Both the position numbers and the translations under genes were made by a program. From Candidatus Magasanikbacteria bacterium CG1_02_32_51 (GTDB lineage Bacteria; Patescibacteriota; Patescibacteriia; Magasanikbacterales; UBA922): a stretch of 30,093 bases of DNA. The notes under the pieces were generated by a model. The model was not told the origin of the DNA. It was given only the letters and a program-made list of their open reading frames with translations, and searched no databases. The stretch's first letter is position 1, and each line of letters opens with the position of its first letter. This document shows, one piece after another, positions 7,201 through 13,980 of the stretch. The stretch is from the NCBI GenBank assembly GCA_001871435.1, contig MNVC01000033.1, positions 1 through 30,093 of the forward strand, in the 5' to 3' direction.

Positions 7201-7222
7201 CGCCATATATCGGCGCTTTTTT
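7201..7222 (+). terminator. Weak terminator-like hairpin with T run
   Basis: CGCC (7201-7204) / GGCG (7212-7215) followed by C and six Ts. The stem is short. It lies between the small-RNA locus and the convergent VIT1/CCC1 gene. Confidence 0.5.
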
Positions 7223-7250
7223 GTATCCAAATATTTTAACCTATTATTGA

Positions 7251-7970
7251 TTACTTCAAAAATACACCTGCTATCTGCCCTACAAAATAACCAACTGAAG
7301 CAGCTAACGAAGCTAATATCAACATTTCAAAACCAGCCTTCCACCACTTCCTCTTGGTAAATCTTGTTGTAAGACTTCCTAACACAAAAAGACCTAGCAA
7401 AGTAAATAAAACAGATAATTTTACAGCCTGATCAATAGGTAAAAACAAATATGGTAAAATTGGTATAGATCCACCAATTATGTAAGCAACAAACATAACA
7501 CCACCTTGTAACAGTGGCTTTTCTATATTATTAGGAATAATCTCCAATTCACGATAAGCCATTTCTAGCAAAAATAATTTTTTATCTTTTTGGGCAACAA
7601 TAGCCATATCCATAGCAATCTTTTTAGGCCAACCATCTCTTAGATACATATCAAACAACTCTTTTCTTTCATCTTCAGGAAATTCCTTCAACTCTTCACG
7701 TTCTTCGTGCAATTTGCGTTCATCAGTATCTTTTTCTGATTTAGTGGATAGATAAGAACCAACAGCCATAGAGATAGATTCTACAGAAACTACAACAAAA
7801 CCAGAGAGCAAAGTAGTAAATTGACTATTGGTGGCAGTCGCAATACCTGTAATGGCTCCTAAAGTAGAGACCATACCATCTTCTAAACCAAAAACAATTT
7901 CTCGCAAAAGTGATGAGGAAATTTTGCTCTGACTATGATGAATATACTCAGGATTATGTGGGACGACCAT
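7251..7970 (-). CDS. VIT1/CCC1-family membrane transporter
   Basis: The 239-residue product fits the VIT1/CCC1 (vacuolar iron transporter, formerly DUF125) family, which moves Fe2+ or Mn2+ out of the cytoplasm. Diagnostic block 'REIVFGLEDGMVSTLGAITGIA' (about 24-45) forms the first membrane helix. It is followed by helix 2 with 'VVSVESISMAVGSYLS' and a charged cytoplasmic segment 'KSEKDTDERKLHEEREELKEFPEDERKEL', which in the family carries metal-binding glutamates. Three further hydrophobic segments fill the C-terminal half, giving five helices. The upstream side is an AT-only inverted repeat (7978-8095), which also occurs before thrS. Confidence 0.9.
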   Translation of the reverse strand: MVVPHNPEYIHHSQSKISSSLLREIVFGLEDGMVSTLGAITGIATATNSQFTTLLSGFVVVSVESISMAVGSYLSTKSEKDTDERKLHEEREELKEFPEDERKELFDMYLRDGWPKKIAMDMAIVAQKDKKLFLLEMAYRELEIIPNNIEKPLLQGGVMFVAYIIGGSIPILPYLFLPIDQAVKLSVLFTLLGLFVLGSLTTRFTKRKWWKAGFEMLILASLAASVGYFVGQIAGVFLK

Positions 7971-7977
7971 ATTTTTT

Positions 7978-8095
7978 GAATTTAGTAATTTTAAATTTCT
8001 AATTTTAAAACAATTTTATAATTTTTGAATTTTAAATTTAGGCATTAAATAATTGTTTTAAAATTTAAAATTTCTAAATTCAAAATTATAAACAT
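7978..8095. repeat. A/T-only inverted repeat (copy 1)
   Basis: Arms built of TTTAGTAATTTTAAATTTC and AATTTTAAATT-type words pair end to end across the gap upstream of the VIT1/CCC1 start (GAATTTAG... with ...CTAAATTC). The 20-mer ATTTAGTAATTTTAAATTTC recurs at the thrS start (copy 2, 13558-13685). Confidence 0.7.
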
Positions 8096-8106
8096 TATAG
8101 CACAAA

Positions 8107-8135
8107 TGGACAAAATACCTAAATTATGCTAAGAT
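8107..8135 (+). promoter_or_regulatory. Promoter giving a nearly leaderless mRNA for the RNA methyltransferase
   Basis: TGGACA (8107-8112), 17 bases, TAAGAT (8130-8135). The expected start, about 7 bases later, is within about 3 bases of the ATG at 8145, so the message would have almost no 5' leader. Confidence 0.5.
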
Positions 8136-8144
8136 AACAACATT

Positions 8145-9419
8145 ATGAATACATTAAAAATAGAAAAGTTAGTTTTTGGAGGACAAGGTTTGGCTAGATT
8201 AGACAATAAAATTGTTTTTGTTTGGAATGCTCTACCAGGTGAAGAGGTAGAATATAAGATAATCAAAGATAAAAAAGACTATTTAGAAGCTGTGGCCACC
8301 AAAATTATAAAAGCTTCACCAGAAAGAGTAGAAGCACAGGAAGCTGAATTCTTGTCTACTTCGCCCTGGCAAATAATTTCTTATCAAACAGAGAACAAAT
8401 GGAAAAAAGAAATAACCCAAGAAACTTATAAAAAACTTGGTGGCGAAATTTTTGCTGATTTAGATATTCCACTTATTTCTGACAAATTAGACAAAAATTA
8501 TCGCAACAAAATGGAATTTAGTTTTACCGAGCTTGAAGACAATACTAAATCTCTAGCCTTTTTTGAACGCGGAGGACGACGTACTTTTGCAGTCAAAGGA
8601 TCAATATTGGCTGAAGAAATTATCAATGAGACAGCTCAATATATTTTGAATTGGGTCAATGAAAATGAAATACCTATGCGTAGTTTAAAATCTCTAATTA
8701 TCAGAAGCAATGGACAAGGACAAACTATTGCAGCACTGTTTATCAAAGACAGACTCAATTTTGAAAATTATCCAAAACTAAAAACCAATCTTCTTGGTTT
8801 CCAAATTTATTATTCTACACACCAATCCCCTGCTTCTGTACCAACATCATTACTATATGTTACAGGCCAAGATTATTTACTGAGCGATATTTCCAAAACA
8901 AAATTAAAATTTGGTTTACTTAGTTTTTTTCAAATTCACATTCCAGTATTTATGACCTGTCTAGAACAAATAAAAAAACACATTCCAAAAAATTCTTCTA
9001 TTTTAGATTTTTATTCCGGCGTGGGATCTATTGGTTTGTCACTCGCAAAAAATTGTCAAAATTTGACACTAGTCGATAACAACGAAGAAGCTATAGAATA
9101 TGCCAAAGAAAATATAAAATTAAATAAACTAAAAAATGTTGAGGCTTTTTGTAAAACAGCTGAAAATATTACTGAACTAATTACTTCTGACAAAATTTTG
9201 ATTGTTGACCCACCTCGCGCTGGTATGCATGACAGGATAGTTGAAAAAATTTTGCAAGTCACACCTCCAAAAATTATTTATTTGTCTTGTAATATCTCTA
9301 CCCAAGCTAGAGATGTCAAAAAACTTGCTGAAAAATACAAGATAGTTGATGCTACTATTTATAATTTCTTTCCCAAAACTCCCCATATAGAAGGTTTACT
9401 TATTTTAGAATTGAAGTAA
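8145..9419 (+). CDS. TRAM-domain 23S rRNA/tRNA (uracil-C5)-methyltransferase, RlmD/TrmA family
   Basis: The 424-residue product has an N-terminal TRAM-like RNA-binding domain (1-60), a central substrate region and a C-terminal Rossmann methyltransferase. Visible motifs are FFQIH (261-265), the SAM-binding DFYSGVGSIGL (288-298), VDPPRAGMH (354-362), the catalytic cysteine C382 in LSCNISTQARD, and FFPKTPHIE (408-416). These define RumA/RlmCD/TrmA enzymes that methylate uracil C5 in rRNA or tRNA. The N-terminal [4Fe-4S] cysteine motif of RlmD is absent: the region about 68-82 reads EFLSTSPWQIISYQT with no cysteine. Which RNA is modified cannot be told. A compact palindrome (9438-9454) follows the stop. 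Confidence 0.9.
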   Translation: MNTLKIEKLVFGGQGLARLDNKIVFVWNALPGEEVEYKIIKDKKDYLEAVATKIIKASPERVEAQEAEFLSTSPWQIISYQTENKWKKEITQETYKKLGGEIFADLDIPLISDKLDKNYRNKMEFSFTELEDNTKSLAFFERGGRRTFAVKGSILAEEIINETAQYILNWVNENEIPMRSLKSLIIRSNGQGQTIAALFIKDRLNFENYPKLKTNLLGFQIYYSTHQSPASVPTSLLYVTGQDYLLSDISKTKLKFGLLSFFQIHIPVFMTCLEQIKKHIPKNSSILDFYSGVGSIGLSLAKNCQNLTLVDNNEEAIEYAKENIKLNKLKNVEAFCKTAENITELITSDKILIVDPPRAGMHDRIVEKILQVTPPKIIYLSCNISTQARDVKKLAEKYKIVDATIYNFFPKTPHIEGLLILELK

Positions 9420-9437
9420 ATTACTTTTGTTATTCTA

Positions 9438-9454
9438 TCCCGATTCTATCGGGA
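9438..9454. repeat. Short palindrome TCCCGAT..ATCGGGA followed by CAGG
   Basis: TCCCGAT (9438-9444) / ATCGGGA (9448-9454) then CAGG. The same TCCCGA..TCGGGACAGG form lies at 28106-28126 in the rpsB leader, and a related one is inside the terminator at 11684-11721. It may serve as a weak transcription end for the upstream gene. Confidence 0.65.
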
Positions 9455-9501
9455 CAGGATGACAAGTTAGTGTCAAAATTTATTTATTTTAAAAAAATAC
9501 T

Positions 9502-10434
9502 ATGTTGTTAATTTTAAAAGAAAAAAAGAGTGTCAAAAATAAAATAAACAAAACAATACTTATTTTAAAAAAGAAACTTACAAAAAAAGGCATCTCTGTT
9601 GAAACTTCCAACTTTGGAGAGGTTGAATTATTTATTGAAAAAAATAATGTAAGAGCATTCATTGAAAAAAAACCTTTAGAACAATACAAAGTAATATTTT
9701 CCAGGAATGTTGGTAAAAAAAGAAATTTAGCTTTTATATTATCCGAACTTTGCAAACAAAAAGGAATATTTTATATAGACAAAGTACATAGCTCAATCAA
9801 TGATGCTACAAAACTCAAACAGACAACACTACTAGCCCTAAACAATATTCCTGTACCAAAAACTTACTTTACTTCTATTTACAACAAGAAATCATTAGAG
9901 GCTGCCAAGAATTTTATTGACTTTCCTATGGTTATAAAAATTTCCAAAAGTAGAAAAGGAATAGGTGTATTTTTGGCAAAAAATGAAATGGAAGCTAAAA
10001 ATATAATGGAAAGAGAAACCTCTACTGAAATTATTATTCAAGAATTTATACCAAACACTTTTGATTATCGTATATTGGTTTTGGGAGAAACTATAGGTTG
10101 TATTATAAAAAGAGAACGTAAAATTAACAAAAAAGAATTTAGAAACAATGTTTATCTTGGAGCTAGCGAAACTTTTTTGAAACATAAAAATGTAGATAAA
10201 CTAATAATAAAAATAGCACTAAAAGCCGCCAAAATAGCCAATATACAAGTAGCTGGTGTAGATATTGTTGTTGATAGCAATGGACAACCTCGTGTTTTTG
10301 AAGTTAACAGATCCCCAGCTTTCACTTTTGACGAAAAAATATCTAATGAGATTGAATCTTTATCTGAATATTTGTACTTATGTTATAAGAAAAAAAATAG
10401 ATGGGCAAAACACATTGATAAAAATAAAAAATAG
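9502..10434 (+). CDS. ATP-grasp ligase, RimK-like
   Basis: The 310-residue product fits the RimK-like ATP-grasp family, which joins an amino acid or peptide carboxylate to an amine using ATP. Visible parts are a divergent N-terminal preATP-grasp part (1-95), 'KLKQTTLLALNNIPVPKTYF' (104-123), the ATP-binding lysine in FPMVIKISKSRKGIGVFL (141-158, K146), the hinge EIIIQEFI (176-183, E181), FDYRILVLG (187-195), FRNNVYLGA (213-221), and metal ligands in VAGVDIVVDSNGQPRVFEVN (250-269, with E267 and N269). The substrate is unknown; ribosomal protein S6 modification or peptide-tail synthesis are only family precedents. The CaCA gene follows after 38 bases in the same direction. Confidence 0.85.
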   Translation: MLLILKEKKSVKNKINKTILILKKKLTKKGISVETSNFGEVELFIEKNNVRAFIEKKPLEQYKVIFSRNVGKKRNLAFILSELCKQKGIFYIDKVHSSINDATKLKQTTLLALNNIPVPKTYFTSIYNKKSLEAAKNFIDFPMVIKISKSRKGIGVFLAKNEMEAKNIMERETSTEIIIQEFIPNTFDYRILVLGETIGCIIKRERKINKKEFRNNVYLGASETFLKHKNVDKLIIKIALKAAKIANIQVAGVDIVVDSNGQPRVFEVNRSPAFTFDEKISNEIESLSEYLYLCYKKKNRWAKHIDKNKK

Positions 10435-10472
10435 TGTATAATAAAACAATATTTTTTTAATTATAAATAATT

Positions 10473-11426
10473 ATGTTTCTAACAATTCTTCTAATAATCA
10501 TTGGCGTTGCGATTCTCATCTATGGAGCTGATTTACTTGTCAAAGGTGCCGCCTCTATTGCCAAAAAACTCGGTATCTCTTCTATTGTTATTGGTTTGAC
10601 TGTTGTAGCCTTTGGTACCTCAGCCCCAGAATTGGTTGTAAACTTATTTTCAGTAACCAAAGGAACAACAGATCTGGCTATTGCCAATATTATTGGTAGT
10701 AATATAGCCAACATTTTACTTATTCTTGGAATCACAGCCATTATATTCCCCTTAGCTGTCAAAAAAAATACTACTTACAAAGAAATACCTTTTGCTCTTT
10801 TGGCAGTTGCTATTGTAGCAATTTTTGGCAACGATTTGTTAATAAATGGCTCTGGCAACAATTTTCTAGATCGTACCGAGGGTATTACTCTTGTTTTATT
10901 TTTTATAATTTTTCTTTATTATACTTTTGGATTAAGCAAGATAAAAGGTGAACACGAAGAAATAAAAGAATACGCCTTAGGGAAATCTTTTTTGTTTTTT
11001 ACTGTCGGATTAGTAGCTTTGATACTAGGTGGCAAAATTATTGTAGACAATGCAGTAATTCTTGCTAGAATAGCCGGAATGTCTGAACGTCTTATTGGTC
11101 TTACTATTGTGGCTATAGGAACATCTCTACCTGAACTAGCAACATCTATTGTGGCGGCATTGCGTAAACAAACAGACATTGCTATTGGTAATGTAGTTGG
11201 AAGTAATATTTTCAATATTTTTTGGATTTTAGGACTGATTGCAATAATTAAACCAATTCCTTTTGACATCAATATTAATATAGATGTCTTAGTATCTGTT
11301 ATCGCCACACTCTTATTATTTTTCTTTATGTTTATTGATGACAAACACCGTCTCAATCGCTGGCAAGGATTTTTCTTTGTCTTACTTTATCTAGGTTATT
11401 TATCCTTCATTATTATAAAACAATAA
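10473..11426 (+). CDS. Calcium/sodium antiporter, CaCA family (YrbG-like)
   Basis: The 317-residue product has the internal duplication of CaCA-superfamily exchangers. The first alpha repeat is VIGLTVVAFGTSAPELVVNLFS (39-60, E53) with GSNIANILLILG (75-86). The second is LIGLTIVAIGTSLPELATS (207-225, E221) with GNVVGSNIFNIFWILG. The two glutamates are the ion-coordinating residues in this family. About ten hydrophobic helices are present and a short charged loop (KIKGEHEEIKEYALGK) links the halves. Its length matches bacterial YrbG-type proteins. It exports or exchanges Ca2+ for Na+ across the inner membrane. It is followed 3 bases after its stop by the left end of a MITE-like element. Confidence 0.92.
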   Translation: MFLTILLIIIGVAILIYGADLLVKGAASIAKKLGISSIVIGLTVVAFGTSAPELVVNLFSVTKGTTDLAIANIIGSNIANILLILGITAIIFPLAVKKNTTYKEIPFALLAVAIVAIFGNDLLINGSGNNFLDRTEGITLVLFFIIFLYYTFGLSKIKGEHEEIKEYALGKSFLFFTVGLVALILGGKIIVDNAVILARIAGMSERLIGLTIVAIGTSLPELATSIVAALRKQTDIAIGNVVGSNIFNIFWILGLIAIIKPIPFDININIDVLVSVIATLLLFFFMFIDDKHRLNRWQGFFFVLLYLGYLSFIIIKQ

Positions 11427-11493
11427 AACGAGACTAGCGTATAAAAGTGTGGAATTTACCAAGTGGTGTCAATAAAAATATGACAAAATAAAG

Positions 11494-11628
11494 GAAGGTC
11501 CTCCCCCTAGTAGGGGGAGTTACCCACCCAAGGCGGGTCCGCCTGGGGAGGAGAGGGGGTCTTTAGCAAGATAAAACGTTTTATTATACTCTAGACCTCC
11601 CCTAACCTCTCCTAGTAGGAGGGGAATT
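11494..11628. repeat. GC-rich palindromic repeats (CTCCCCCTAGTAGGGGGAG type)
   Basis: CTCCCCCTAGTAGGGGGAG at about 11501-11519, CCCAAGGCGGGTCCGCCT at 11527-11544 and a CCTCTCCTAGTAGGAGGGG block at about 11605-11624 are nested palindromes in opposite orientation. They share words with the repeats at 3715-3750 and 6180-6218. Confidence 0.6.
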
Positions 11629-11683
11629 GTACATCACATTTTTGGCATACTTTTTTTATATAATTAAAAAGTTGGTTAAAAAA

Positions 11684-11721
11684 ATTAAAAACAATCCCGA
11701 TTCATCGGGATTGTTTTTAAT
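11684..11721. terminator. Bidirectional rho-independent terminator between the CaCA gene and thrS
   Basis: ATTAAAAACAATCCCGA (11684-11700) pairs perfectly with TCGGGATTGTTTTTAAT (11705-11721) around a 4-nt loop, with T-rich tracts on both strands. It can end thrS (minus) and plus-strand transcription. Confidence 0.85.
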
Positions 11722-11750
11722 ATATCATCCCACACTTTTATACACCAGTC

Positions 11751-13547
11751 TCACGCTTTCCTCTCACTATTTTCTTCCTTCACTCTCTTCACAAAATTTT
11801 CTTTACTCATACTAATTTGTTCTTCTTGACCAAAGACTCTAATCTGCCAATCTTCACCAGCCAATTCCTTGTCACCAACTACAATAGTATAAGGAATTTT
11901 TTGTTTGGAAGCATTGCGAATTTTCTTACCAACTGTTTCATTGGCTTCGTCAATACTAACACGAATTCCAAGCTTATCAAATTCTGTCAAAAGCTCACGA
12001 CTACCATCAATATGCTTTTCAGAAACTGATATAAAATGTACTTGTACAGGAGCAAGCCAGACTGGAAAAGCTCCAGCATAATGTTCAATAAGTACACCCA
12101 TAAATCTCTCTACCGAACCAAGAATAGCACGATGAAGCATCACTGGTCTTTGTTTTTCACCATTTTGATCTATATATTCTAGTTGAAAACGCTCAGGCAA
12201 ATTGAAATCAAGTTGGACTGTGGCCAATTGCCAATAACGTCCAATGGCATCTTTGGCACGAAAATCAATCTTTGGTCCATAAAAAGCTGCCTCACCTTTT
12301 TCTTCTACAAATTCCAAATTTTGTGCTTTCAAAAAATTACGCAAAGAATCTTCTGCCTTGTTCCAGACTTCATCAGTACCAAGATATTTTTCTTTGTGTG
12401 TATCATCACGCAAAGACAGATAGATAGACAAAGGCATACCAAAAGCTTTGTAAAAATCTTTGATAATACTCCAAATAGAACCTACTTCTTGTTTTACTTG
12501 ATCTAGACGACAAAAAACGTGAGCATCATCTTGAGTAATAGAACGGACACGAGAAAGTCCTTGAAGTTGTCCTGTATTTTCGTCACGATAAACAGTTGTT
12601 ACTTCACTCAAACGAATAGGCATATCTTTGTAAGAGCGAGCACGACTAGCAAAAATTTGAGTGTGGTGTGGACAATTCATTGGCTTCATCACAAATTCTT
12701 GATCAGTCTTGCGACTAGAAACATGAAAAATATCATCAGAAAACTTATCCCAATGTCCAGAAGTCTTATACAAATCTGATTTGGCAATATGTGGAATCCA
12801 AACTCTAGAATAACCAAAAGGTTTCATGAGTGACCAAACAAAATCTTCCAAAACTCGGCGTATAGTCGTCCCTTTCTCTGTAAAGAGTGGTAATCCTGGA
12901 CCAACCAAATCAGAAAAAGTAAACAACTCCAACTCTTGACCTAATTTACGGTGATCACGTTTTTCAGCTTCAGCAAGCATATTCAAATATTCAGCCAATT
13001 GCTCTTTAGTTTCAAAACACAAACCATAAATACGTTGTAATTGTGGATTGTTGATATCCCCTCGCCAATAAGCTCCAGCAATTTTGGTTAGTTTGAATGC
13101 CCCAATTTCTTTGGTACTCTCTATATGAGGGCCACGACAAAGATCCGTAAAATTTCCAGTCTTATAAAGAGAAACAGTTCCAATAGAACCACCGACATCT
13201 TGCAATTCCTCCTCAGTCATTTTGGTGGTACCTTTCTCTTTCAAATCTCTAAGCAAAGAAACTTTGTAAGTCTGATTAATACTTTCAAAAAATTTGATAG
13301 CCTCATCTATTGGCAAATCTTCCCTTTCAAAAGCAATATTTTGTTTGACCAAATATTCAGCTTTCTTCTGAATATTTTTCAAATCAGCATCACTAAGTGG
13401 AGTATCCAAATCCACATCATAAAAAAACCCATTTTCTACGACAGGCCCTACACCAAATTTGGCATTTGGGTAAAGCTCTTTGATGGCTGCTGCCACCACA
13501 TGCGCACAAGAGTGACGCATTTTTTCCAAGTTATTTTCTTCTGGCAT
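11751..13547 (-). CDS. thrS: Threonyl-tRNA synthetase (no TGS domain)
   Basis: The product charges tRNA-Thr with threonine. Starting at MPEENNLEKMRH (ATG 13547) it has 598 residues and opens directly on the editing domain, with H12-x3-H16 (MRHSCAHVV) and the CRGPH motif as the editing-site ligands. The N-terminal TGS domain is missing. The class II core has the zinc cysteine in MKPMNCPHH, the second ligand in DDAHVFC and the third in LHRAILGS. The anticodon-binding domain (PVQVHFISVSEKH... to VGDKELAG) is complete. An in-frame start at 13595 would add 16 residues made from AT repeat sequence and is unlikely. A T-box riboswitch precedes the gene. The stop overlaps the end of a MITE-like element. 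Confidence 0.96.
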   Translation of the reverse strand: MPEENNLEKMRHSCAHVVAAAIKELYPNAKFGVGPVVENGFFYDVDLDTPLSDADLKNIQKKAEYLVKQNIAFEREDLPIDEAIKFFESINQTYKVSLLRDLKEKGTTKMTEEELQDVGGSIGTVSLYKTGNFTDLCRGPHIESTKEIGAFKLTKIAGAYWRGDINNPQLQRIYGLCFETKEQLAEYLNMLAEAEKRDHRKLGQELELFTFSDLVGPGLPLFTEKGTTIRRVLEDFVWSLMKPFGYSRVWIPHIAKSDLYKTSGHWDKFSDDIFHVSSRKTDQEFVMKPMNCPHHTQIFASRARSYKDMPIRLSEVTTVYRDENTGQLQGLSRVRSITQDDAHVFCRLDQVKQEVGSIWSIIKDFYKAFGMPLSIYLSLRDDTHKEKYLGTDEVWNKAEDSLRNFLKAQNLEFVEEKGEAAFYGPKIDFRAKDAIGRYWQLATVQLDFNLPERFQLEYIDQNGEKQRPVMLHRAILGSVERFMGVLIEHYAGAFPVWLAPVQVHFISVSEKHIDGSRELLTEFDKLGIRVSIDEANETVGKKIRNASKQKIPYTIVVGDKELAGEDWQIRVFGQEEQISMSKENFVKRVKEENSERKA

Positions 13548-13557
13548 ACAATTATAA

Positions 13558-13685
13558 TTAAATTTTAAATTTAGTAATTTTAAATTTCGAAACAATTTTG
13601 AATTTTTAAATGATTTAATTTTAAAAATTAATTGAAAATTAAAACATTAAGAAATTATTTTAAAATTTAAAATTCCTAAATTAAA
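13558..13685. repeat. A/T-only inverted repeat (copy 2), thrS leader
   Basis: It shares ATTTAGTAATTTTAAATTTC and the AATTTTAAAT-rich second arm with copy 1 (7978-8095), and lies immediately upstream of the thrS start, between the T-box terminator and the ATG. Confidence 0.65.
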
Positions 13686-13691
13686 CAAAAT

Positions 13692-13734
13692 GCCCCGATG
13701 TCTAATCACAAAAATTGTAATCAAACATCGGGGC
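13692..13734 (-). terminator. T-box terminator hairpin upstream of thrS
   Basis: On the minus strand GCCCCGATGT pairs perfectly with ACATCGGGGC (13725-13734 with 13692-13701), extended by weaker inner pairs, followed by ATTTTGTTT. Its 5' arm contains the 3' strand of the antiterminator (13729-13736), so the two structures exclude each other. Confidence 0.8.
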
Positions 13735-13930
13735 CCTAAACCAACAAGCTGTCAATCAAGACGGCTTGCCGGCCGAAGCTCTGTGAAACAAGAGCGTAGG
13801 ACGGTTCCACCCGCATTTTATCTTTTTAATTTTTCAAAATACATGCCAGAGTGGTACCATATAGTCTATACTCAAGAAAGCTTTCAGTCTGTGACTTTCT
13901 TTCCCTTTAGAGCAGTACTACTGGGCTATT
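13692..13930 (-). promoter_or_regulatory. T-box riboswitch controlling thrS (tRNA-Thr sensing)
   Basis: Minus-strand reading. A Stem I-like helix is formed by GCCCAGTAGTAC (13915-13926) with GTACCACTCTGGC (13845-13857). It encloses a smaller hairpin and carries an AGTAGTA word on the 5' side and ACC (13853-13855, a Thr codon) followed by A on the 3' side. Downstream is the T-box core GCGGGTGGAACCG (13802-13814). CGGG (13810-13813) can pair with CCCG (13729-13732). The 7-nt bulge TGGAACC (13803-13809) follows, and GTCC (13799-13802) can pair with GGGC (13733-13736), giving a classical antiterminator. The terminator uses the same 3' strand. The TGGA bulge predicts a tRNA ending UCCA. The core and exclusivity are seen directly; the specifier assignment is inference. 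Confidence 0.85.
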
Positions 13931-13948
13931 TCTGACTCAACTATTATT

Positions 13949-13977
13949 AGCTTAAATCATTTACAAAATATTGTCAA
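13949..13977 (-). promoter_or_regulatory. Putative promoter of the T-box/thrS transcript
   Basis: On the minus strand TTGACA (13972-13977) is followed after 17 bases by TAAGCT (13949-13954), a weak -10. The start would lie just before the T-box Stem I. Confidence 0.5.
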
Positions 13978-13980
13978 ATT

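Larger units (their letters stand above)
6894..7222 (+). ncRNA. Candidate structured RNA / leader, unknown class
   Basis: The predicted transcript starts just after the consensus promoter. It has a perfect 9-bp hairpin at its 5' end (TTTTGATTA/TAATCAAAA, 6896-6916). Next comes a long stem with small internal loops: GCGAA (6946-6950) with TTCGC (6984-6988), GAGTA (6952-6956) with TACTC (6978-6982), TACAA (6961-6965) with TTGTA (6970-6974). Then follow GTTCC/GGAAC (6995-6999/7014-7018), a small hydrophobic ORF (7043-7126), a 12-bp GC-rich hairpin (7141-7170) and a terminator-like element (7201-7222). Base composition is clearly GC-richer than the surroundings. It does not match tmRNA, RNase P, SRP or 6S RNA features. 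The class is unknown; it may be a leader of the small ORF or a non-coding RNA. Confidence 0.55.
11430..11752. mobile_element. MITE-like element with 23-bp terminal inverted repeats
   Basis: The left end 11430-11452 (GAGACTAGCGTATAAAAGTG...) and the right end 11730-11752 are reverse complements at 21 of 23 positions. Length is 323 bases with no plausible gene inside. The left end begins 3 bases after the CaCA stop and the right end overlaps the thrS stop codon (11751-11753). The interior holds GC-rich palindromes (11494-11565 and 11593-11628) and a bidirectional terminator (11684-11721). No clear target-site duplication is seen. Confidence 0.6.

Noticed and set aside
6894..7222. The structured RNA as tmRNA, RNase P RNA, SRP RNA or 6S RNA.
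   Set aside because: None of the conserved sequences of these RNAs (acceptor-like CCA end, GAAAGUCCGGGC, GGUCAGG..GGAAGCAGCC, long open duplex) could be found.
13845..13857. Plus-strand AGAGTGGTACC looks like a T-box core in the opposite direction.
   Set aside because: It is the complement of the Stem I 3' arm; there is no plus-strand gene, antiterminator or terminator to go with it.
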